Source: Muribaculaceae bacterium (GTDB lineage Bacteria > Bacteroidota > Bacteroidia > Bacteroidales > Muribaculaceae). Taken from it: a stretch of 64,000 bases of DNA. A program made the translations under genes and the position numbers. Positions 58,174 through 64,000 of this stretch are shown here, in pieces. Below the pieces are notes generated by a model. That model did not search any database and was not told where the DNA came from. It was given only the letters and a program-made list of their open reading frames with translations. Position 1 is the stretch's first letter. Each line of letters starts with the position of its first letter. Location: the NCBI GenBank assembly GCA_017619355.1, contig JAFZSO010000003.1, positions 20,949-84,948 on the forward strand. Direction: 5' to 3'.

Positions 58174-58217
58174 CATAACTCGAAAATAATATTTATAAAC
58201 TAAATAAATCATTGATT

Positions 58218-59561
58218 ATGAAAAACTTGAAATTAAGACTGATTGTGATGAACTTCCTGCAGTTTGCTGTGTGGGGAGCTTATCTCACCTGCATGGGTAA
58301 CTATCTGGGACGAGCTGGCATGGGTGCCAATATCGCGTGGTTCTATGCTTTGCAAGGCATTGTGTCGATTTTCATGCCCACCATCATGGGTATTGTTGCC
58401 GACAAGTGGATTCAGCCGCAGCGTCTGCTCGGTATCTGCCACATGGTGGCTGGTGCCGCGATGATTGGACTCTGGTGGATGGGTGCACAATCGCCAACTC
58501 CCGACCCGACGGCCTTTATCTCTCTCTACACCGTGAGCGTGGCATTCTATATGCCCACATTGGCCCTCTCTAACACCGCCGCCTTCACTATCCTGAAGGA
58601 AAACGGACTCGACACTGTGAAGAATTTCCCGCCCATCCGTGTGTTCGGCACCATTGGCTTCATCGCCACCATGTGGTTTGTCAACTGCGCTACACTCGAT
58701 GATGGCTCGTTCTTCTTCTCGTTGGGCAACTACGACGGCAAGTTCCAGTACACACATTATCAGTTCCTGGTTTCAGGTATCTTGAGCGTTATCCTGTTTG
58801 CTTACTGCTTCACACTGCCGCAGTGCAAGATTGTGAAGAAACCCAAGCAGTCGCTGGCCGAGACCTTCGGGCTCAATGCCTTCAAGCTGTTCAAGACCAA
58901 GAAGATGGCCCTCTTCTTCATCTTCTCCATGCTGCTCGGCATGTCGCTCCAGGTGACCAATGGCTATGCTACGCCGTTTATCACCAGCTTCAAGGGCGAC
59001 CCCGCTATGGCGCACACCTTTGCTGCCAATAATGCTACGCTGCTCGTCTCGCTCTCGCAAATTGCCGAGGCTCTTTGCATCCTGCTCATCCCGTTCTTCC
59101 TGAAGCGTTTCGGCATCAAGATTGTGATGCTCATCGCCATGTTTGCATGGGTGCTCCGCTTCGGTTTCTTCGGTCTGGGCAATCCCGCATTCCCGGGCGT
59201 TATTCTCTTCATCCTCTCTTGCCTCGTCTATGGTGTGGCCTTCGACTTCTTCAATGTGTCGGGCGGCCTGTTCGTCGACAAGGAGTGCGACCCGAGCGTC
59301 AGGGCTTCAGGCCAGGGCTTGTTCATGCTCATGACCAATGGTCTGGGTGCTACCATCGGCACGCTCGCCGCTGGTGCCATCATCAACAAGTTCTGTGCTT
59401 ACAACGACCAGGGCTTCCTCATGGGCGAGTGGAAAACTCCGTGGTTCATCTTCGCCGGCTTTGCACTGGTAGTGGCCGTTTCGTTCATGTTCCTCTTCAA
59501 GTACAAACATGTGCGTGACGAGGAGAATCCGGCTCCCGCTCCTGAAACCGCTGAAGTATAA
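58218..59561 (+). CDS. Nucleoside permease of the NupG/XapB MFS family
   Basis: Inner-membrane proton-coupled nucleoside importer, 447 residues, about 12 helices. Family signs are the N-terminus LKLRLIVMNFLQFAVWGAYL, GIVADKWIQPQRLLGICH and FFNVSGGLFVDKECDPSVRA followed by SGQGLFMLMTNGLG. ATG 58218 is preferred to TTG 58212. It ends 12 bases before rsmE. Specificity among nucleosides is not readable. Confidence 0.88.
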   Translation: MKNLKLRLIVMNFLQFAVWGAYLTCMGNYLGRAGMGANIAWFYALQGIVSIFMPTIMGIVADKWIQPQRLLGICHMVAGAAMIGLWWMGAQSPTPDPTAFISLYTVSVAFYMPTLALSNTAAFTILKENGLDTVKNFPPIRVFGTIGFIATMWFVNCATLDDGSFFFSLGNYDGKFQYTHYQFLVSGILSVILFAYCFTLPQCKIVKKPKQSLAETFGLNAFKLFKTKKMALFFIFSMLLGMSLQVTNGYATPFITSFKGDPAMAHTFAANNATLLVSLSQIAEALCILLIPFFLKRFGIKIVMLIAMFAWVLRFGFFGLGNPAFPGVILFILSCLVYGVAFDFFNVSGGLFVDKECDPSVRASGQGLFMLMTNGLGATIGTLAAGAIINKFCAYNDQGFLMGEWKTPWFIFAGFALVVAVSFMFLFKYKHVRDEENPAPAPETAEV

Positions 59562-59573
59562 TTTCACCACTCC

Positions 59574-60293
59574 ATGCCCCGTTTCTACGCACCCGATATT
59601 GCCCGCACACTCGCTCTTCCTGAAGAGGAAGCGCGCCATTGCACACGCGTCCTGCGCATGCACGAGGGCGATGTCATCGAGGTGGTCGATGGGGCAGGGG
59701 GACTCTTCCAGTGCCGCATCACGCTGGCACACGACAAGCACTGTGCTGTCGAGATTCTGGAGCATGTCACGCAGCCTCCTCACTGGGGGCATCACATCGT
59801 GCTGGCGATAGCGCCCACCAAGAATCTCGATCGCATCGAGTGGGTGGTCGAAAAGGCAACCGAGATGGGCATCGACCGCATCGTGCCCCTGCTGTGCTGC
59901 AACAGCGAGCGCAAGGTGCTCAAGACCGAGCGTCTGCACAAGATTGCCATTGCAGCCATGAAGCAGTCGCTCAAGGCCACTTTGCCCGTCATCGACGAGC
60001 TCACGCCTTTCAGTCGCTTCATGGCACAGCCTTTCGATGGCAATCGCTTCATTGCCTATTGCGACCCCATGCTGCCGCGCAGCGAGCGCAAGCTCTTCGC
60101 TCAGCAGTATGTGCCTCATGCACACACGCTTGTGCTCATTGGTCCCGAAGGCGATTTCAGTCCCGAGGAGGTTCAGCAGGCTTTGGCTGCAGGTTTCATT
60201 CCCGTTTCGCTCGGCGAGAGCCGTTTGCGCACCGAGACCGCTGCCATTGCCGCTTGTGCCACTTGTCATGCATTGGATATGTCCAACCCCTAA
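59574..60293 (+). CDS. rsmE: 16S rRNA m3U1498 methyltransferase
   Basis: Methylates U1498 of 16S rRNA using AdoMet. The 239-residue product has an N-terminal PUA-like part (MPRFYAPDI, HCTRVLRMHEGDVIEVVDG) and a SPOUT knot with LIGPEGDFSPEEVQQALAAG and VSLGESRLRTETAAIAA, the RsmE signature. Confidence 0.95.
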   Translation: MPRFYAPDIARTLALPEEEARHCTRVLRMHEGDVIEVVDGAGGLFQCRITLAHDKHCAVEILEHVTQPPHWGHHIVLAIAPTKNLDRIEWVVEKATEMGIDRIVPLLCCNSERKVLKTERLHKIAIAAMKQSLKATLPVIDELTPFSRFMAQPFDGNRFIAYCDPMLPRSERKLFAQQYVPHAHTLVLIGPEGDFSPEEVQQALAAGFIPVSLGESRLRTETAAIAACATCHALDMSNP

Positions 60294-60325
60294 CTCTGAT
60301 TAATAACTATAAAACATAATAAAAA

Positions 60326-61939
60326 ATGAAACTAAAGTATCTATTTCTTGCTCTCGTCTTTGCCGTTTCGTCATTCAGCTTTACGGCTTTTGCCGATGAT
60401 AACGACGAAGAACTGAAGAGGAAAATCAACGAGGCTGTCATGGGTGTCTACGACAAGCACCTTGCCGACGACCCTAACAACTACGAGGTCCGTTTCGCTC
60501 GCGCTAATCAGTATTACTTTAACGGTGAGTACGAGAATGCGCTTGCCGATGTCACCAAGTGCATCGAGCAGACCCCCGAAAAGGACACCGACCTCCTCTT
60601 CGACGAGTTGATGCTGCGTGCAAAACTCTACGATGAACTCAATAAGCTTAACGACGAGAATGCCGATCTCAAGCGGGCTTTCACCCTCAAGCCCTCGGCC
60701 CTGAACTGCGTCGACATGATGGCGAAACTCGCCCTCAAGCAAGGCGACCTCGAGATTGCCGAGAACAACTTCAATGTGATTCTGCGCCAGGAGCCTAACA
60801 ACTTCGATGCCATCTACGGTCTGGCTCAAGTCGAGGTCAAGCGTCACGACTACGAGAAGGCCATGGAGTATGCTAATCGTGCCGTCGCCACCTTCCCCGC
60901 CGAGCAACAGGTGTTCCTCAATCGCGCTAAGATTCTTGAGGGTTGCGGTCAGTATGAACAGGCTGCGCAAGACCTCATCATTGCCATGAGTGTGAGCGAC
61001 GAGGTGTCAGAACCCGTTGCCCAACTCATCGACATGAGCGACTCGCACTACAATGCCGTCATGACCGCCCTCCAGAACTCAATCAACCAGGCACCGCAGG
61101 CAGGTATGTTCTATTATGTGCGCTCGGCCATCGCCATGCGCCACCAGCACTACGGACAGGCTTTGCGCAACCTGCGCACCATCATCAGCTATGGGCTTTA
61201 CGATTATCATTCGATCTACGCCAGTGCAGCTCGTTGCCACTTCGAACTCATGCAGTACGACGAGGCGCTTGCCAACATCAATAAGGCCATCGATCAGCAG
61301 TACAAGCCCGAGTACTTCGTGCTCCAGTCAAAGATTCAGCTTATGCGTGGCAAGGGCAATAACTTCAAGGCTGCTACCGACGCCGTTGAGCAGGCTCTCT
61401 CGCTCGACAAGACCAATGGCGAGGCTCTCCTTCAGATGGCTCGACTTCTCATTGCCCAGCGCAAGGATAAAGAGGCCGTCACCTATCTCAACACCGCCAT
61501 CGATGCCAATCCCAAGAACAACGAGGCGCTCCTCCTGCGCGGTTGGGTCAACAAGTATCGCCTGAACAAGCTCTCTGATGCCAACCTCGACTTCGCCACC
61601 ATGCTGCAGAATGGCAACAACATGGCAAGTCTGCGCGGTTTTGCTCTGCATGAAATGGACCGTGCCGATGAAGCCCGCGCCTGGGCACAACAGATCATTC
61701 AAGACAATCCGCTCATTGGCGGCGAGGCCTATTTTAATGCTGCCGCACTGTTGAGCGACATGGGCGACAACAATGCTGCCATGAAGTATCTCGAAAGCTG
61801 TCTCGCAAATGGCTACGGCAGCCTCTATGAGATGAGAATCAACGAGAATCCTTATGTGAACCTCAAGCTCTTGCGCCGTGTGTCTGGCTTCAACGAGTTG
61901 ATTTCCAACAACCAATCCAACTTCCAGGAGCGCGAGTAA
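60326..61939 (+). CDS. Exported tetratricopeptide repeat protein
   Basis: 537 residues with signal peptide (LFLALVFAVSSFSFTAFADD). TPR units are visible along the protein: NYEVRFARANQYYFNGEYEN, FDAIYGLAQVEVKRHDYEKA, IYASAARCHFELMQYDEALA, GEALLQMARLLIAQRKDKEA and EALLLRGWVNKYRLNKLSDA. Likely a periplasmic scaffold; partner unknown. It is the last gene of the housekeeping run and is followed by a palindrome and a terminator. Confidence 0.8.
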   Translation: MKLKYLFLALVFAVSSFSFTAFADDNDEELKRKINEAVMGVYDKHLADDPNNYEVRFARANQYYFNGEYENALADVTKCIEQTPEKDTDLLFDELMLRAKLYDELNKLNDENADLKRAFTLKPSALNCVDMMAKLALKQGDLEIAENNFNVILRQEPNNFDAIYGLAQVEVKRHDYEKAMEYANRAVATFPAEQQVFLNRAKILEGCGQYEQAAQDLIIAMSVSDEVSEPVAQLIDMSDSHYNAVMTALQNSINQAPQAGMFYYVRSAIAMRHQHYGQALRNLRTIISYGLYDYHSIYASAARCHFELMQYDEALANINKAIDQQYKPEYFVLQSKIQLMRGKGNNFKAATDAVEQALSLDKTNGEALLQMARLLIAQRKDKEAVTYLNTAIDANPKNNEALLLRGWVNKYRLNKLSDANLDFATMLQNGNNMASLRGFALHEMDRADEARAWAQQIIQDNPLIGGEAYFNAAALLSDMGDNNAAMKYLESCLANGYGSLYEMRINENPYVNLKLLRRVSGFNELISNNQSNFQERE

Positions 61940-61959
61940 CCCCCTCCTCACACATGTAG

Positions 61960-61979
61960 GGACAGGGCGCGCCCTGTCC
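61960..61979 (+). repeat. Perfect 20-bp palindrome
   Basis: GGACAGGGCG at 61960-61969 is followed at once by its reverse complement CGCCCTGTCC (61970-61979), with no spacer. It lies 20 bases after the TPR gene stop, ahead of the terminator. Zero-loop palindromes form poor hairpins, so a protein site or an intergenic repeat is more likely than a terminator. Confidence 0.7.
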
Positions 61980-61999
61980 ATTAAATAAAACATGAATCT

Positions 62000-62029
62000 A
62001 AGGGCTGGCCTCTCCGCCAGCCCTTTTTT
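62000..62029 (+). terminator. Intrinsic terminator after the TPR gene
   Basis: AAGGGCTGGC (62000-62009) pairs perfectly with GCCAGCCCTT (62016-62025), 6-base loop, with a T-run to 62029. Confidence 0.9.
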
Positions 62030-62040
62030 GCCCACCCCCT

Positions 62041-62120
62041 CGTTCCTCGTCAACCCGTCCCCTCGTCAGCTCGATTGCTCGTTTACACGTTTACACGTTT
62101 ACTCGTTCTTTCGTTTACTA
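62041..62120 (+). repeat. Degenerate octamer tandem array, about ten units
   Basis: The stretch can be cut every 8 bases into units that mostly start GT and end TC or AC: GTCAACCC, GTCCCCTC, GTCAGCTC, GATTGCTC, GTTTACAC, GTTTACAC, GTTTACTC, GTTCTTTC, GTTTACTA (62049-62120), preceded by a 7-base GTTCCTC. The strongest part is 62081-62104. Short ORFs across it are a by-product of the repeat. It sits between a terminator and a promoter. Confidence 0.7.
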
Positions 62121-62181
62121 TTATTTCTAATTATATAATTGTCATTTATCAAATCATTATTCATCAATTGTCTGAGAAAAT

Positions 62182-62213
62182 TTTGCTTTTTTACACATTA
62201 TATATTAAATTTG
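62182..62213 (+). promoter_or_regulatory. Bacteroidetes-type promoter
   Basis: TTTG at 62182-62185 and TAAATTTG at 62206-62213 with a 20-base spacer fit the consensus closely. Transcription would begin near 62220, about 260 bases ahead of the next start codon, and would first produce the structured segment described at 62218-62430. Confidence 0.78.
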
Positions 62214-62217
62214 CAAT

Positions 62218-62430
62218 TGTTCATGGATGTTACTGCTCACGAACAGACTTTTTGGTAAACTAAAAAGCGTTTGCTTATCTCTTGTTGAGAGAATATAGGA
62301 AATTTTTACAATGATGAGAGGGTAACAAAGCGATTCTCGCGTTATAGCGTGAACTGTTGTTCCCATATTTTCATCAATGGTTTTATCCGACCATCTCAAC
62401 AAGTGTGACGAATCAGTCCACGCTTTTTTT
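62218..62430 (+). ncRNA. Candidate structured RNA or attenuated leader
   Basis: About 210 nt between a consensus promoter and an intrinsic terminator, without an ORF. Pairings I can see: TGTTC/GAACA (62218-62222 with 62241-62245); CTTTTT/AAAAAG (62248-62253 with 62262-62267); a long-range perfect 9-bp helix TTGTTGAGA (62282-62290) with TCTCAACAA (62394-62402); inside it GATGA/TCATC, GGG(T)AACAA/TTGTTCCC and TTCTCGC/GCGTGAA around loop GTTATA. The nested helices form a rod with a large internal bubble, somewhat as in 6S RNA. It may be an independent small RNA or a riboswitch-like leader of the gene at 62483. I do not recognise the family. Confidence 0.5.
62402..62430 (+). terminator. Intrinsic terminator inside the leader of the BspA/Ig-like gene
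   Basis: AGTGTGAC (62402-62409) pairs with GTCCACGCT (62416-62424) with one bulged base and one G-T pair, 6-base loop, followed by seven T (62424-62430). Its first base abuts the long-range helix 62282-62290/62394-62402, so the two structures are in contact. The gene at 62483 begins 53 bases later. Confidence 0.7.
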
Positions 62431-62482
62431 CTCGTTTTTAACCGCCTTTGAGGACTGCAATGGCATGCAATGATTGCGCAAT

Positions 62483-64000
62483 ATGAAAACCAATCGCAAA
62501 CACATCACTTCAATCCTGGTGATAATCCTCCTCGCCACACTCGCACACAACACTTACGCATATTCCTTTATGGTCAATGGTATTGCCTATGATTATAACA
62601 GCGATGGTACCTCAGTTTCAGTTGTTTCAGGTGGCAATTATTTAGGTGAAATAATTATACCTTCATCGGTAGCCTATAATGGTATATTATATTCAGTCAC
62701 CAGAATTGGAGCATTTGCGTTCTATAACTGCAGCAGTCTAACTAGCATTACTATCCCTAAACCTGTCATAGCAATAGGATGGAATGCTTTCTATGGTTGC
62801 ACGAGTCTAACATCAGTAAATTGGAACGCTGAGAATTTTATAACTCCATCAACGGAGAATGGTGTGGCTATTAGTGATATTCCTTTTTTTTATGTTAAAG
62901 AGAATATTACCTCATTTAATTTTGGAAGCAATGTAAAAACTATACCAGACTATATATGCGATGGGATGATAAAACTATCTCATGTAACTATTCCAAATAC
63001 AGTCACATCCATTGGTGCTAGAGCATTCTCGGTTTGCACGGGCTTGACAAGCATCACTATTCCTAACTCCGTTGTCACCATCGGCAACTATGCCTTCTCG
63101 GCCTCTAGCGGATTGTCAAGCGTGACCATTCCCAACTCCGTTACCACTATCGGCCAGTATGCGTTCATGGGTTGCAGCGGACTAAATAATCTTTATTGTA
63201 ATATTCAAAACCCCAATCAAGTTACCCTGGGAAGTGATGTGTTTTTAAATGTTCCTAAACAATCGTGTATTCTTCATGTCCCATCTGGTTCCAAAGAACT
63301 TTTCGAGAACGCAGCCCAGTGGAAAGAATTTAATACCATTATTGATTATATCGGAATTAAGTTGAACAAAACTTCAACAAGCATATTTGTGGGTGGTACT
63401 GAAACGCTGATTGCAACTGGTACACCTAGTGATGCGTTCATCAATAATCTCTCATGGACCTCCAGTGCCCCAAATGTGGCCTCCGTTGACCAGGACGGTG
63501 TCGTGACAGCAAATGCTCTTGGAACAGCAGTCATTACTGCGACAACCACCGACGGCACCAATCTCAGCGCCTCGTGTACGGTAACAGTGAAAGAAGTTCC
63601 GCAGGTTACCCTGAACAAGAGCTCGACAAGCATCTATGTGGGCGGCACAGAGACGCTGACAGCAACGATCACCCCGAGCGATGTAGTCATCAAGACACGA
63701 ACATGGTCCTCCAGCAACCCAAATGTTGCTACGGTTAATCAGAACGGAATTGTGACAGCAAAAGCGCTAGGAAATGCAACAATCACCATTAATGCCACGA
63801 CTTCCGATGATATTGATCTCAGCGCCTCTTGCACTGTGACAGTGAAAGGAATCACTAGAGTTACCCTGATCAAGAGCTCGACAAGCATCTATGTGGGCGG
63901 CACAGAGACGCTGACGGCCACGATTACCCCGAGCGATGTGATCATCAAGACACTCTCATGGACCTCCAGTGCCCCAAATGTGGCCTCCGTTGACCAGGAC
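62483..64000 (+). CDS. BspA-like / BIG2-repeat surface protein (3' end outside window)
   Basis: An open frame of 506 codons runs from ATG 62483 to the window edge with no stop. It starts with a signal peptide (MKTNRKHITSILVIILLATL, ending near AYS). LRR_5 repeats follow (GAFAFYNCSSLTSITIPK, AFSVCTGLTSITIPNSVVTI, AFMGCSGLNNLYC), and from about residue 290 tandem BIG2 Ig-like modules of 83-85 residues (SSTSIYVGGTETLTATITPS ... SSNPNVATVNQNGIVTAKAL). The first and third modules share identical DNA stretches. Likely a surface adhesin or binding protein; ligand unknown. Its transcript leader may be the structured segment upstream. Confidence 0.85.
   Translation, partial: MKTNRKHITSILVIILLATLAHNTYAYSFMVNGIAYDYNSDGTSVSVVSGGNYLGEIIIPSSVAYNGILYSVTRIGAFAFYNCSSLTSITIPKPVIAIGWNAFYGCTSLTSVNWNAENFITPSTENGVAISDIPFFYVKENITSFNFGSNVKTIPDYICDGMIKLSHVTIPNTVTSIGARAFSVCTGLTSITIPNSVVTIGNYAFSASSGLSSVTIPNSVTTIGQYAFMGCSGLNNLYCNIQNPNQVTLGSDVFLNVPKQSCILHVPSGSKELFENAAQWKEFNTIIDYIGIKLNKTSTSIFVGGTETLIATGTPSDAFINNLSWTSSAPNVASVDQDGVVTANALGTAVITATTTDGTNLSASCTVTVKEVPQVTLNKSSTSIYVGGTETLTATITPSDVVIKTRTWSSSNPNVATVNQNGIVTAKALGNATITINATTSDDIDLSASCTVTVKGITRVTLIKSSTSIYVGGTETLTATITPSDVIIKTLSWTSSAPNVASVDQD

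Larger units (their letters stand above)
62030..62482 (+). other. Intergenic region of about 450 bases without a protein gene
   Basis: Contains the octamer array (62041-62120), an AT-rich stretch (62121-62181), the promoter (62182-62213), the structured segment and terminator (62218-62430), and 52 bases before the next start. Short ORFs on either strand here show no signal peptide, ribosome site or recognisable motif and are not reported as genes. Confidence 0.7.

Noticed and set aside
59639-60319. 226-codon + strand ORF overlapping rsmE
   Set aside because: Out-of-frame translation of rsmE, rich in His, Arg, Ser and Ala, without family features.
62041-62120. Possible CRISPR array
   Set aside because: Units are 8 bases, directly adjacent and degenerate, with no spacers and no cas genes nearby.
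62075-62263. 62-codon ORF across the octamer array and promoter
   Set aside because: It is produced by the period-8 repeat and AT-rich sequence and runs through a consensus promoter; no ribosome site or homology.

Overview
The window reads as a chromosomal segment of a Bacteroidales bacterium, probably Muribaculaceae or Prevotellaceae; the exact family cannot be fixed from sequence alone. Supporting signs are the F1Fo ATP synthase order atpD-C-B-E-F-H-A-G, an N-terminally extended AtpB, promoters of the TTTG-N18..20-TAnnTTTG type, a type IX secretion sorting domain, BspA-like leucine-rich repeat surface proteins, dockerin-like C-termini, and the murT-murK-murQ arrangement known from Tannerella. 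No rRNA, tRNA, CRISPR array, insertion sequence or phage gene was seen. All genes but one 77-codon gene lie on the + strand.

Layout. (1) 1-14.2 kb is an energy block: the 3' end of nuoH, then a complete ATP synthase operon (atpDCBEFHAG), then nuoIJKLMN, closed by an intrinsic terminator. The ATP synthase operon therefore sits inside the complex I gene string. (2) 14.3-19.7 kb holds two alternating pairs of a secreted beta-propeller-like protein and an N-acetylmuramoyl-L-alanine amidase; only the second amidase has a type IX sorting tail. (3) 19.9-37.8 kb is a peptidoglycan salvage region: a BadF/BadG-type sugar kinase, a third large amidase, two double-domain glycosyltransferases, a GalT/HIT-like DUF4922 protein, a SpoIID-domain protein, an AmpG-like permease, NamZ exo-muramidase, a 928-residue FAD/Fe-S D-lactate dehydrogenase, MurT-like permease, MurK kinase and MurQ etherase. 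Inferred flow: amidases and NamZ strip and shorten wall fragments outside the cytoplasm, AmpG and MurT import them, MurK phosphorylates MurNAc, MurQ splits it to GlcNAc-6-P plus D-lactate, and the dehydrogenase could pass the lactate electrons to the quinone pool.

(4) 37.8-51.3 kb begins with an SGNH hydrolase, followed by an RND efflux operon (adaptor, pump, a 1160-residue dockerin-tailed secreted protein, outer-membrane factor) that runs on into a lipoprotein, an outer-membrane phospholipase A and a DUF4421 protein. (5) 51.4-55.5 kb has the lone minus-strand small gene and a 1199-residue BspA-like protein. (6) 55.6-62 kb is a housekeeping run: DUF5106-like protein, mnmA, bifunctional nuclease, nucleoside permease, rsmE, TPR protein. 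(7) 62.0-64.0 kb has a 20-bp palindrome, a terminator, an octamer array, a promoter followed about 190 nt later by an intrinsic terminator (a candidate structured RNA or leader), and the 5' part of a BspA/Ig-like repeat protein that runs off the window.

The observations I find most worth checking are the candidate structured RNA at 62218-62430, the D-lactate dehydrogenase embedded in the MurNAc salvage genes, the ATP synthase operon inside the nuo genes, and the uncharacterised cytosolic set glycosyltransferase-glycosyltransferase-DUF4922-SpoIID.
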